DNA from: Acanthosoma haemorrhoidale
Lineage: Eukaryota > Arthropoda > Insecta > Hemiptera > Acanthosomatidae
Length of the DNA: 64,000 bases
NCBI GenBank assembly: GCA_930367205.1
Contig: OV884009.1
Span: forward strand, 33,489,841 to 33,553,840
Direction of reading: 5' to 3'
Shown: piece by piece, positions 1-11,155 of the stretch
Position numbering within the stretch: the stretch's first letter is position 1
Layout: each line of letters starts with the position of its first letter
Position numbers and translations under genes: made by a program
Notes under the pieces: model-generated
What the model was told of the DNA's origin: nothing
Seen by the model: only the letters and a program-made list of their open reading frames with translations
Databases searched by the model: none

Positions 1-427
1 CGCCATAAAGAGAACATATTGTTTCTAATTTTTGTAAAAATGATCTTTGTTGAAGAAAAAAGTTATTAACAGTTTAATCTATAATTACCAGAACCATCAT
101 AAGTTAAGGGCTACGGCCCAATTAGTGGCCCCTACCTGGGTGAATCAAAAGTCATGTAACGGATACGGTATGGGACGTATTTAAGGCTTTGGAATGAAAT
201 AATAACAGATTATTAACGAAAGTTTATATATTAATCATAATCAATACATAGAAAATGAAGGCCGTAAACGTCCTGAATATTTTGGAGAAACACATAACGA
301 AAATACTAGAGATATGGTAACTTTAAACTAGAGATGCATTCTACCTTCAGCTTATTTAAGTTCTCATAATCAATTACATAAACAATGAAACGATTTACAT
401 CTGTCTTAACATTCCATTTTTTTAAAA
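1..427. other. Left-edge stretch with no recognised gene
   Basis: The sequence is AT-rich with frequent stops in all frames. A short GC-richer patch near 105-170 has no recognisable coding or RNA motif. It may hold the promoter and 5' UTR of the gene beginning near 470, but no specific element stands out. Confidence 0.4.
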
Positions 428-469
428 GTGAAATTCGGTTTAAAGAGTAACTGTTATATTTCAAATTGC

Positions 470-800
470 ATGTTCCAGGAAATGCTTGCTGTTTTTTTTA
501 TCTTCGTTCTAGTGGATTGCTGTCTCAGTGCAGACTGGTCACAGGACTCATATTTGGACGCTTATACTGAAAGTGAAGGAACTGTATACGAAGGTCCATA
601 TCCACATTATCCAAGAATGCCAGCGAAGAATGAATCGGCCGTTTCAATGATGCCATTCCTACTTCAAATGATATTGATAATTGCTAAAATAATGCTGAAG
701 TTTACTATTTTCAAAATCATTGTAAAGTTTATTGCAGTTGTTTGCTTATTTCTCTTCATTCCAACTCTTAGGCTGCCTAGATCAAGAAATGCAAAATCAG
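470..800 (+). CDS. Unrecognised secretory protein, exon 1
   Basis: This exon encodes residues 1-110 plus the first base of codon 111: signal peptide, acidic region and hydrophobic segment. It ends AAATCAG before GTATCT. Confidence 0.6.
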
Positions 801-2909
801 GTATCTTGTACTTACACAGATATGTTTTTTTTAGAAAGTAAATTATCGTAATAAATACTATTGTGCTGCTCAGATTTGAAAGCTGCCAGCCTAAAAAGAT
901 AAACAGTAGATAAATATTTTATGTCGGTTTCTATAAGTATAATGTTGACAGTTCTGTGGCATATATAACGTGCCTTTTATACTACTATTGTGTAAGGGTT
1001 TAAGGCAAAATAACACAAACAGGCGCGTGCTAACCCTCTAAAGACATTTTTTTTTATATATATATATTACAATGTACCTCTTTTTATCAACTTAATTAAA
1101 TCAACTGAACCATTTAAACCTTCATACAATACAATATTTATTAATACACATCTTATCTATTGATTAGTTAAAACCAGGACCAAATACTACGCAGACTTTC
1201 ATAACCACAAAATTTATTATATTATACATTAACATTTAATAACGCTCTCATACAAAAAGTTGCAAGCTGGTTCGGCCGGTCGAAGCGAAGTTCTCTCTTG
1301 GCGTTCATGCTGCTACTGTACACCGTGATGTCGTCAGTGAAAGCAGTAACTTCAGAAGTCTTATACCGGGCTCCAACGATTTCAGACGTGTACACGTTGA
1401 AAAGCTAGGGACAGCACCGCTCCCTGCTACTCCTCACCTCAGAGGCACAGCATCGAAAAGCCTATCACCGGACCCCCCTTGGGACACTAAGTCAAAGGCC
1501 TGCGTGCAATCTAACCGAATCATAGACGAGGCTAAGTTTCTGACAACAGTTTCACAAGCGGATGTTCTTTGCTAAGGCTGGCTTGAACTAGTGTTTGCTC
1601 TGGCGGAACGATCTCGTTGCCCACACAGTAGCCTTTGAGATAATTCAAAATATTTTTTTCCAGAATCTACACCATGTCGTCTAGTAGATAGGCTGATCTC
1701 CGCTTCTGGTTTGTTTCCAAGTGTCAGGAAAGTACCTCATACAAAAATTGTACAAGTTGGGGAGTTTTACTATCCCTCTCCTTGGCACCTGTTTTAGCAG
1801 AGGTTGGTTTCCCAACGCGCCCGGTGCGCTGGCGAAGGATTGCCTTGAATTGATTCGGAGATACAAACATGTTCAAGGAAGCAGAGGAAGTGGGTGGTAG
1901 TCGCCTGCCCTAGCCGAGATGTCCCACGCGTAGTGGTCACCCAGTTTCTTCCTTTGTTGTTCCGGAGTAAGAAGAGTGTCGGCTTCGTGAAGGTGTACCA
2001 CTAAGAGGTCTTCAACACCTTCCAGAACTTTCTGTTATCGCGTGTCGTATAGACGTTCGTGCCAATTGGCCGTTTTCCAGATTCGCATCAAGCTTCGGAT
2101 TTGCGTTGTTAGAGAATACACCAGCACCTTGGCTTGTCAGTCTCTGGTCCTGTTCCACTTATTCTCCCAATTATTGCGCAAGGCAATACGTTTCAGAGTG
2201 AGGTCCGGTGTTGGCTGTACTTTTTCTTTGGTGCAGAGCACTGGCATTGTATGCAAGTTATGGTAAATTTGCGATAAAACTCCCAGTTAACACGAGTGTA
2301 GTCGTACTTTGTCGCGCGAGGGGTTGTCACTTTACTCTCCAGAGTAAAAAAAAATATAACCACAAGAAAAATACTTGTTATTTTTAGACAAATCAGGTGT
2401 TTTAATATTTTACTCACTGATTGCATATAAATTTATCTTAAAAACTTCAAGTAAAGTTTAATGTTAACGGTATTATTTTATTCAGATATTGGTTCACGTT
2501 TAATTTGTGTTCTTTTTTAACTACGTGACATCCCCCTATCACCCATTAATGCTATTATTCAACTTCTTCAATTTCTTCTGGCCTGTATCTATGGGCTATC
2601 TACAGAACACATTGCTAGAATTTAAACTAGAAAACGATAATGTTATTTACTCACAAGGTGTGTACAGTAATATGACGAAACACTTTTTGTACACCTTTAT
2701 TTTTGTAGTAATTTTATTTGTTCTTAATTTTATGTTGAACATTTTACTATTCCCTGACTATCAGTAAGTATAAGCTCATTCTTATTTTGAACATTTCAGG
2801 TAATGAGCTGTGGAATATTATATCGAATGGAGTTGATAACAACGCCCTTGATTCCTTAACAGTTATAGTAAAAGAAGCAATAGCGAAGTACAAGGACATC
2901 CTGACATGA
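470..2909 (+). CDS. Unrecognised two-exon secretory/membrane protein, 146 aa
   Basis: Two exons, 470-800 and 2800-2909, join in phase (codon split G|GT) into a 146-residue open frame ending in TGA. The donor after 800 reads GTATCT, and the acceptor before 2800 is a pyrimidine-rich run ending TTTCAG. Residues 1-20 look like a signal peptide (MFQEMLAVFFIFVLV, then CCLS before AD). An acidic, Tyr-rich stretch follows (about 21-55), with an NES sequon near residue 54. A long hydrophobic stretch interrupted by lysines covers about 62-100. The C terminus is a short amphipathic segment ending KYKDILT. The frame is open upstream of 470 but lacks an earlier ATG, so an upstream coding exon is possible. 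A polyadenylation hexamer AATAAA lies at 2967-2972, 58 bases after the stop. The 2-kb intron contains a decayed non-LTR element. I do not recognise the family. It could be secreted or single-pass; no function is proposed. Confidence 0.62.
1265..2240 (-). mobile_element. Decayed non-LTR retrotransposon (reverse transcriptase part)
   Basis: Read on the minus strand, fragments appear in the order expected for a Jockey/R1-like ORF2. A linker piece around 2030-1900 reads ADTLLTPEQQRKKLGDHY. An RT N-terminal piece around 1780-1690 reads PNLYNFCMRYFPDTW. The catalytic motif around 1350-1310 reads AFTDDITVYSS, corresponding to the usual F/YADD box, and is preceded by FNVYTSE. Frames change between these blocks and stops interrupt them, so the copy is dead. 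The patch is clearly more GC-rich than its surroundings. It lies in the intron of the 470-2909 gene. Confidence 0.8.
2800..2909 (+). CDS. Unrecognised secretory protein, exon 2
   Basis: This exon completes a glycine codon and adds NELWNIISNGVDNN, then an amphipathic tail and TGA. It is preceded by TTTCAG and followed by AATAAA at 2967. Confidence 0.58.
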
Positions 2910-2966
2910 GACACTTCTTAGAACTTAAGAATATTTTGTATATATTTTCTGTTATATTTGTAGAAT

Positions 2967-2972
2967 AATAAA
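2967..2972 (+). terminator. Probable polyadenylation signal of the secretory-protein gene
   Basis: A canonical AATAAA lies 58 bases downstream of the TGA of the 470-2909 gene, in an AT-rich context. Its spacing fits a short 3' UTR. Confidence 0.5.
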
Positions 2973-3301
2973 CTATTATTTATTTTGCTATTATTTTATG
3001 AAGCAATCGTTAATTTATATGCATACGTTACAGTCAGTGCGGCAAATTAGAGATTACATGCCATACTATATCATGTTCATTGCTTAAAATTATCTATTAG
3101 TAGTTCGTGAAATTTGCAGGCATAGTTAATGCGTTAAGTTTTGAGTAGAATCCAGTAACCTACCTACATAACGGCTCCCATAATCAGTTGAATCCTTGTA
3201 TATAGCGTCTTCCGAACATTAACAGTTGATAGCGGCCATATTGTTTAAGCTGAATCTGTCGAATTGGCTGTCATTTATTTAATCTGTTTTGCCAAATCAC
3301 T

Positions 3302-3643
3302 ATGGACGAATATAGCGTTCAATAACACGTGAAAATGATAAAATTATTTTACCAATATGGGTGTTCTGTTCGGGCAACGTTCCGTGGTCGCTATAACCGT
3401 CCTACCGAGAGGACTATTCGCAGTGTGGCGGATAAATTTGAGTCCACTGGTTCAGTATACAATCAGCCAACATCCGTACGTCGACGAAACGCAACATCTG
3501 CCGAAAACATCACCGCTGTCCGTGAGAGTGAGCAGGAGAATCCAAGGCAGTCGATTTCGCGTCGCTCACAAGAACTCGGTCTTTCGCAGGCCAAAACTTG
3601 GCGAATTTTGCGTTGTGACTTGGGCCTGCACCCGTACACAATT
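3302..3643 (+). mobile_element. Truncated Tc1/mariner-superfamily transposase, HTH domain only
   Basis: An ATG at 3302 opens MDEYSVQ and then meets TAA. The same frame continues with IKLFYQYGCSVRATF, RPTERTIRSVADKFESTG, RRNATSAENITAVRES and SQAKTWRILRCDLGLHPY, to about 3640. This is the N-terminal helix-turn-helix region of a transposase lineage that is common in insect genomes. Compared with what I recall of that family, a few residues are missing between RATFR and GRYNRPTE. The catalytic domain is absent: the match stops at a T-run (3645-3659). Confidence 0.75.
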
Positions 3644-4489
3644 CTTTTTTTTTTTTTTTAAATTTGCAGTTAGAGGTTTTTGGATACTAAAAACCAACAT
3701 TAACTTTGTTTCTTGAAAAAAAAAAAAAAATTGTATACTAAGTAACTCTATAGCAACCTCACCAGTTCTACATGTAACCTAATCAGGGATATAGAGGCCT
3801 ATTAACTGAAAGTAAAGACACCAACTCAGTTTTCGCAAATAAATTAGAAACAGAGATATAACAAAAGTAGGTTACTTGCAGTTGGTTTATGCTTATGCTG
3901 TATGAGAAGAAATTCAATATTTTCAGTTTTAATTTTTACAGGAGGGATCAGTGGGATTTTAAGTTCAATGTTATTACTAATTACTAGGGCTGGAATTTGT
4001 AAGTATCATGTTTACATATTTTCCCCAGAGCAAAATATTTGCGGTACTATCGATTACTAAACTTTCTAAAGGATTTAAAGTGATTTTGGGTTAATTTTAT
4101 TTTACATATATTATATATTTTAACATATTTCAGAGAAATTTTGAATAAGTAAACTTTTGGTTAAGTAAAGTTGGATAAGTAGACTGAGAATTTTCTAAAT
4201 TTACAGAATCCCTTACCTTCACACTCAAAATTTAGTTAATGGATTTTTAGTTACATATTTCTGTTAAAATAAATACATAGATATGTTACTTTTTTTATTA
4301 CATATAGATCCCAGCCAACAAGAATAAATGATTACAAAGGAAGATGCTGATATCAATAGTAACAAAGGGGGTAGTAACTGTAGGGTTCTTTCTATGGAGC
4401 AATGAAATAGATTATTAAATAATGAAACATATCACAGAGAAAATTCTCAACTACTGCAATAATTAAGTGTCGGGAAATTCCACAAATGT
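3644..4489. other. Intergenic AT-rich DNA
   Basis: A T-run at 3645-3659 and an A-run at 3716-3730 bracket about 55 bases of unremarkable sequence. The rest shows no frame, RNA motif or internal repeat I can support. Confidence 0.35.
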
Positions 4490-5460
4490 GACATCAAGCA
4501 GAAGTTATCCCATTTCTAAAATCTGGGAAAAATAAAGGCATCAACTATCTAGTTATTGGCTGATACTTCCAGTTGCGTCTGTAGCATAATGGAAATGATG
4601 CTAAAAACGGGTGATGTTGAGATTGGAAAAAAAAAAAAACTTTGTTCAAAATGTTCAATGTGACTCTTCTCAACTGCTTTGCTTGGTGCAGATAAAGGCA
4701 GAAATCCATGCTTTCATGTCAAGCAATGGTATTCTTCAACTAGACTTAGATGTGAATAAGAATAATAACAGCTACAAGCTGTACAACTTGGGATTTTACA
4801 GATAATTTGCATACATTCATTATATGATTCCTCAGCCAGAGATCTTTCAGTATCCGAACAAGAAAGAAACAACAAATTAATGGAGTACCACAAGGTTATG
4901 TCTTTAGCGCCACATTATTATCCTGGGCAATTAATGATTTGAGGATTAGCCATCCAAGAGTTTTTTAGTTTAAAACTTTGCTATGATTTATCTCTTGAAA
5001 AAACCAGGATATAAAATACAAAAATCAATCAATAGTATATACATCACAAAAATCAGAACTAAAAGTGAACAGTGAAAAAAAAAATGTTTTCACTTTAGTA
5101 GGCTCTGAAAAACTCCTTAGACACCAGAGTTAGTAGAAGGAACAAAAGTATACAAGATACTTCCGATTTTTAGGACTCATTTGGCAGCTCTCATGGAACA
5201 GTCACCTTACTAGAACATTTCATGAACCTGAATAAAAAATGGATAAAGCTCTAAATACTGATATTGCATAGTGGAACTGCTTGGGAATCAGACTGTTTTA
5301 TTTGACTAAATGTCTACCAGGCATTTGTCTGCCACAAACTAGATTGTGGATCTTACCGTTATGGATATGGCTAAGTATGCATTTCTGCCCTCACTAAAGT
5401 AGATATGGTTCATCATATAGGTGTAAGATCGACCACTGGAGCTTTATGAACATGTCAAAT
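4490..5460 (+). mobile_element. Decayed non-LTR reverse transcriptase (Jockey-like)
   Basis: Blocks on the plus strand follow RT order. Near 4580 is VCSIMEMMLKT (fingers region). Near 4880-4960 is NGVPQGYVFSATLL followed by AINDL, corresponding to the GVPQGS box. A thumb-like FRFLGLIWQLSW-type block lies near 5165-5195. A terminal block with KLDCGSYRYGYG and VHHIGVRSTTGAL lies near 5340-5440. Stops and frameshifts are frequent and the aspartate-pair motif is not cleanly readable. It is a dead copy without clear ends. Confidence 0.7.
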
Positions 5461-5719
5461 AATAACCAGTCCCAAACCATAACTATTAATTTGATACCGT
5501 ACATCATCTTATTAAAAAAAAGACATATAATAGATATTACAATTTTGGGCTCTGATAAAGTTGGTGAAAATGCTAAGATTCTTTTGGTGAATGTTTGGAA
5601 TCATGATGATAATTTATGTTGGACTAACACTTAGTACAGTCAATAATACATCGCAACAAAAGTGGTGAACATAGTGACTGAGCATATTATAAGGTCACAG
5701 TTTAGTAATTACATAGTAA

Positions 5720-5885
5720 ATTTTTGTAATGGTATGAATCCAATATTGATAATATTTATCAGCTAAAGAAAAAACATACTGGCAGGATCAGGATTTGAAC
5801 CTGGGACCTCCCCAAAATTCAGTCAGGGCTTTGTCAACTGAACTAAGCTGTAGGAGTGAGGATCATCTCAATATGAATGCTCTTT
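5720..5885 (-). repeat. tRNA-derived SINE, copy 1
   Basis: On the minus strand there is an A-box-like GCTTAGTTCAGTTGAC (5833-5848) and, downstream, a B-box-like GGTTCAAATCC (complement of bases 5791-5801). An AT-rich tail follows containing TTTTTTCTTTAGCTGATAA. The same head and tail recur at 6045-6210. The promoter boxes derive from a tRNA, but no complete cloverleaf folds. This is therefore a SINE rather than a tRNA gene. Confidence 0.72.
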
Positions 5886-6044
5886 GTCCATACTCTTGCA
5901 AAGAAGGTAAGCAATATACTACGGTGAGCACAGAAATTTGACAGCAGCGACAATACAACCCATAATTTAAGTTACTGAGAGCTAGTTTGCCTGTGATATG
6001 GCATTACATGATAATATAAGATATTTCAATATATGGTTTTATAT

Positions 6045-6210
6045 CATATAGTCAATTTTAATTTTTGTACAGAACGCAATATTATTCATAATTATTAGCC
6101 AAAGAAAAAATATATTGACAGGATTGGCACTCAAATCCGGGATCCCCCAATATCCAGCCAGTGCTCTACCAACTGAGCTAGCCTGCAGGAGAGATGGATC
6201 ATTTCGATTC
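6045..6210 (-). repeat. tRNA-derived SINE, copy 2
   Basis: The minus strand carries a good A box, TAGCTCAGTTGGTAGAG (6164-6180), then a degraded B box around 6128-6138. The tail includes TTTTTTCTTTGGCTAATAA, matching copy 1. Both copies have the same orientation and lie about 330 bases apart. Their 5' flanks share GGATCAT just outside the tRNA-like head, so the family consensus probably includes those bases. Confidence 0.74.
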
Positions 6211-6980
6211 TGTAAGAAATAAACAATGGAGGGTCCCTGTATCCTATTCAAACAGCAATAATTATTTATTAAGTAACATAATCGATAACAATTAAGAATA
6301 CGCTAATCTATACAAAAAATGCTGTTTGCAAATCGTAGTTAAACAATAAAATTGTTATTAAAAAAAATATACCACGACAAATTAAAACAACTCTAATAAT
6401 GTCAATACATTGTAACCCTGGCTAAAGATAAACTCTTGTCCAACCACTTTCAATAAAAGATGTATTTGAAGTTTCTTAAGCAAGTAGGTTGGTCAGCACT
6501 GTGTTAGACTTAAATCACATGCTCAGCACAAGTCAATTGATCAAGTGCAGTAATTATAACTAATTTAATCTTTTAAAATACATCCGCTAGTTAACGAGTG
6601 GTTAAATTTAGTATATTTAAGTGTAAAAGTGGCATGGATGTAAGAAAAACAAATTAAAATAACCAAAACTATTTTAAAATAAAAACTGCAATTTCTTATA
6701 AATTTCATGTTGGTTTTCTTATATTAAAATACTAGGTAAAACAAAGTAGGTTGTAGTGGAACAGGTATATGAAATATTCATGACATATTTATTATTATAC
6801 ATTGATAACTTTCCTTAAAAATACTACTCATATTTCTATTTTTTTCTAAGTTTAAAACAAATAACATTTTTAGAGGTTTACATTAATAAGAATGATTTTC
6901 AATAGTAGACAGAATATTATTTCATTCTATATTTTAAAGTATTTTAGGTAATACTAGGAAATATTAGGTAACTTCATAAA

Positions 6981-7182
6981 CAGGGCCAGCTTTTTCCACA
7001 TGTGTATTACGTATTACCAAGAGGTTTTGTCTTTTTTAATTTATCACAGAAATACCATTTTTGAATAGTTATATCGACATTAATTCTTTGGCTAAAAGAA
7101 AATGACAAAACAAATAAGATTAATCAAGTATATTAGTATTCATATTTTACAGCTTACACCATAAGTAGACAAGCTGGCCCTG
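6981..7182. repeat. Short inverted-repeat element, hAT-like MITE
   Basis: CAGGGCCAGCTT at 6981-6992 is the exact inverted complement of AAGCTGGCCCTG at 7171-7182, bounding a 202-bp AT-rich segment without coding potential. Beginning with CAGGG is typical of hAT terminal repeats. The eight bases on each side (TTCATAAA and ATTATTAT) do not form a clean target duplication, so the class is tentative. Confidence 0.55.
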
Positions 7183-7789
7183 ATTATTATTCATTACATA
7201 CCTATTGTACAACAATCTATTACATAACAACTATAAATTATTTTCTTTTAGATGAAGTATGTCCAATGTCGGAGTGTTTATGCCCATACCTTAACAAATA
7301 AATCATAAAATTAAATACAAAACTTTAATGAAATTAAGAAAATGATTAAATTCATTTTTTTGAAAAAAAAAATTTTTGTTGAAAGAATCTTTGCAAAAAT
7401 AAATATACATACATATTTTAGCAAAACAAAATAAACCACTAAACTGGAGTTACTCCTTAAATTTAAATTGTAAACCTGAGCTCATTAATAAATAAAATAC
7501 AACTTTTTTACTTGAATACCTAGTCGAAAAAAAAATTGTAGATAACAATATCATGACTTCACCAAAATAAAGACCTTCAACTCACAAAATTATTTTTTAG
7601 TATACAAAGAAATGTGCATGATTCTAATTTTAGTAAGATAGAACAAAATTATCAGGTAAATCACATGATTTATGATGATAGACAAGAACCATGAAGAAGT
7701 CATACTGATAGGTGATGAGTTGTTAAGGTGATATTATTCATTGTAATGTAAAAAGATCCATTAGAACGTTAGGAGTGGATAAGTGTATT

Positions 7790-9380
7790 TTGTAAGCTGG
7801 AAAGTTTATGAATAAGCCCGGTGTGCTATACCATACCGACAACTTTTTCTATATCAAGCATGATCATCCCAACATGTTTCTTCCCGTTAAAAGCTTTTAT
7901 TATATAGTTGGTTAGCTTTGCAAGCTGCACGAGTGTAGAGTGGTGTGGTCTGAAACCAAACTGTTCGTTAATTATTAACATCTATGGGATTTGTAATCCA
8001 TTGGAGTATAAAATTTTCAAATATTTTTGAAAAAATGTTCAAAAGAATGATTGGTCTATAAGTTTCCTATGTTTGCATGGTGTTTGTTTGGTTTTGGTAT
8101 TATGATGATTTTTTCTATTTTCCAGGATGGAGGGAAGGAAGTGCTTGTATCAGAGAATGCTGTTGTTGATTTTAGTGGGGGAAATGGTTGCCTTTTTGCT
8201 GAAATTTTTAATGAATATTGACTATAGTGTCTACTGCTTGTGATTTTTTTACTTTCAGCAGTTTTCTTTGTTTACATGTGACTTTTGGAGAAATGGATGG
8301 GAAAGAATGCGGTATAGATTTTCTTAGGAATTGAGAGGTTTTATTTACAATTCGGTTGTGGTTTGCCGTTGCTAATGTTTCAGTCAAGTTATTGTTAAAT
8401 TTAAAATTGAAAGGTGATACCTCTGTTTTTTTTAAATTTGAGTAGATAAATTAGTTGCTAGAGTTTAGAGATCAGGTACATGGTTTGATGTTAATAAAAA
8501 TTTGATGTATTGTCCACATATTTTTATCTCCTGGGTGAAATTTGTTTAGAATGGCCAGTTTTGTTTTTCCAATTGGTTTATGACATCAAAATTGCATTTT
8601 TTGGAGAAAAAAAATTGACCTAATTATCTGCTTATATGTTGATGGTTCTTTTTTAATTCAGTTTTTAATTTCTATGCGATCTTTCAAAGGGTTTGGCAAT
8701 CGCATATGTATATTACTGTAAGAAGTTCTGGGGATGGCTGTTATCATTGCGGATTTTACTGCTTCAGATAATTGGGTTATAGATTTGTCAATATCAGATG
8801 AATGATTAATGGAGGGGTTAATGTCAATCTAAAAAATTTCGAAATCCTTTCCAGTTTGCTTTTTTGATGAGGAATCTATGGGAGGATAAATTTTTAGTAA
8901 TATGTTTTTCAATGCGGGGAATCACCGGGTTAAGGTCGGAGTTGAGACAAGGAAAGGAAATGAGTCTTGAGAGATTTAGAATATTTCTTTAGAGGACCAG
9001 ATAAATCATGCTTGGTTTAAACCGCCACTGAGATGGGATATGAGTAGGTTCAAAGGTGGTGTAATTTGAAGCTGTAAAATTAAAATTAAAATAATTTTAC
9101 CATATTTGTTTGTGTTGTGACAATTTCACTTCACATTTTTTTAATTTCATTTTTAATTTTAGGTCTCCAAACACTAACATCTGTTTGCTCAACTGAATAT
9201 TTTAATCAAATCAGCAGTGTATAATTTGTTAGGAAGGATATAGGTTGCAAATGCCATTACATTTTTATCATCAAGATGGAATTGAATCCCGACCACATTA
9301 GTGTGAACAAGATTATTCACTGGCCTATGTGAGAGTGGTACGTCTGCTCTGATTAAAATTATCACTATGCCTTTTGAGAA
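7790..9380 (-). mobile_element. Jockey-like non-LTR retrotransposon: endonuclease, linker and RT N-terminus
   Basis: On the minus strand, blocks run in ORF2 order. An endonuclease block at about 9375-9180 reads VIILIRADVPLSHRP, then MAFATYILP. An SDHNPV-like endonuclease end near 8940-8910 reads SDLNPVIPRIEKH. The linker follows from about 8880 to 8480 (KANWKGFRNFLD, then LPNPLKDRIEIKN). The RT start near 8070-8040 reads TYRPIILLNIFSKIFENF. FGFRPHHST lies near 7960-7935, and GMIMLDIEK near 7870-7840. Several stops and frameshifts are present. The copy stops near 7790, before the catalytic aspartates, so its 3' half is missing. Confidence 0.82.
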
Positions 9381-9528
9381 TACTTAGAACACATGTATAC
9401 TTGGCGGCTGCCAGCAGGAAACTGAATAGGCTAACTTTTAGCTTCCAGCATAATTTTTATTAGAAACATCACTTTCGTTAAATTATTTTCACTTTCTCAG
9501 CAATAGACAAAGGATGACACATTTTATT
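9373..9528 (+). repeat. 156-bp direct repeat, copy 1
   Basis: This stretch matches 10436-10592 at roughly nine bases in ten by eye, starting TTTGAGAA and ending with a shared ACACATTTTATT. Its left edge coincides with the start of the recognisable Jockey endonuclease at about 9380. The repeat may be the adjoining 5' part of that element family. Confidence 0.75.
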
Positions 9529-9529
9529 T

Positions 9530-11014
9530 TATATTTAAAACTTAAACAGAAACATGTCTTAATGGTAGGAAACCAACTACGACTGAAGCAGAGCTAAATT
9601 GGAAAAATCCTGGCTTGTAATTCTCGTTGGGGATTCCATGAAGTCAACATAAATCAAACTGAGTTTGTGTGAGATTATTACTTAGTCATTCATTACCTTT
9701 ACTTGGGAATCAAAAAAAGGAGGCAATCTCAGAAAATCATTATGGATAAATAAAAGGACCATTTTTAATTTCAAAATGAGATCACTATGTGTGGATTATT
9801 ATTTTCACCATTATCTATTATTTAGTATAAAAACAATTTAAGAGGCCATGACATTAGACAATACTTTGGGATCTAGCCTACTTGGTTGGGGGGTTTCAAA
9901 CATTTGAGTCTTGTTTAATTGGCAGTCTGTTGGTAGTTAGCATTGAAGAAAGATCTCAGTTGTTCTGTTGGCTTAATAGAATATAGTTGTTATTTAGATC
10001 CAAGAGAGGGCAGTTGTATTTAAAACTCAAGGGAGGGAGTATAGTTGTTAAATGAGAAGAAAGAAGTGAAACAGTACTAAGATCACAATAAAAAGTGCTT
10101 GTTAATGCATACATACATAACTAAATCCGAAATAACAGAGTTTCATTGATCTCCCAATAATATTTAAATGTTACTGGTTTAATAAGTGCAAGATAATCAA
10201 ATTGGTGAAAGTAATAACAATTCAAAGACCATTAGTGATCTGGTGAAAGCAGTATGCAACATTATTGATCAAAAGGATGAAGACAGCCATCGAAGGCAAC
10301 ACTATAAATATAATCAATCTATTACATTTAAAATTAATTATCAATTAATTTTTAATTTTCTATAATATGAAACTACTTAAGGTTCTTAAGACGGAGACAC
10401 CTGGAGACTACAAAAAAAATGTTATAAATTTCTAATTTGAGAACACTTAGAACACATCTATATTTGGTGGCTGCCAGGGGGAAACTGAATAGGCTAATTT
10501 TTAGCTTCCAGCATAGATTTTTATTAGAAAAATCACTTTCGTTAAATTATTTTCACTTTCTCAGCGATATAAAAAGGATGACACATTTTATTAAGAGGCA
10601 TTAACTAGATCTGGTTTAACAGAAGCAATAGGCTTTTCATACAAGGATTTTTACACAATTTTCAGTTGTATAACATCTTGAAATATAGTTTACCCTCATT
10701 TATACTTTGAAAGTTTACTAGTTATTAGATTGTATGGCCTGTTATTAATCCAAGGAAGAGTCTGACTTACTGTATTTTTATAATTATTTGGAAGTGGTCC
10801 GTTACAATTATTTTACTGGAAAAGAGGTCAAAAATAGGTTAAACCACAACCTTTTATCATATTTTCAATCAAATGTAAATCATATCATGAGACATGAAAC
10901 TGTAAGTGTAACTGCTTCATGCTATGATCTAAAATTGATTTCACTTCCATAAAAATAAGTGGGAGACTCCTGAGGTCAGCCCCTCCTGTTTCCTACCCTA
11001 CGTGTAAAACTTGT
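9530..11014. other. Intergenic DNA beyond the beta-5 gene 3' end
   Basis: The stretch is AT-rich with no supportable gene apart from repeat copy 2. A TTTATT at 11015-11020 (AATAAA on the minus strand) marks the probable end of the beta-5 transcript. Confidence 0.4.
10436..10592 (+). repeat. 156-bp direct repeat, copy 2
   Basis: This is the second copy of 9373-9528, in the same orientation 1.06 kb downstream. No endonuclease sequence adjoins this copy. Confidence 0.75.
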
Positions 11015-11020
11015 TTTATT
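11015..11020 (-). terminator. Gbeta5: Probable polyadenylation signal of Gbeta5
   Basis: AATAAA on the minus strand, about 136 bases past the predicted TAA. It is in an AT-rich region, so chance occurrence is possible. Confidence 0.4.
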
Positions 11021-11155
11021 ATTAAGCGATTTTTCTATAGGATTTTGTATCCATGGAATTTTCCTAGAACATAACCAACAAGAGTATGGAACAGTGAAAT
11101 ATGTGCTTAATGAATTTCGAATTAAAACTTTAGGTTTTTTAAAAGTAGTATATTC

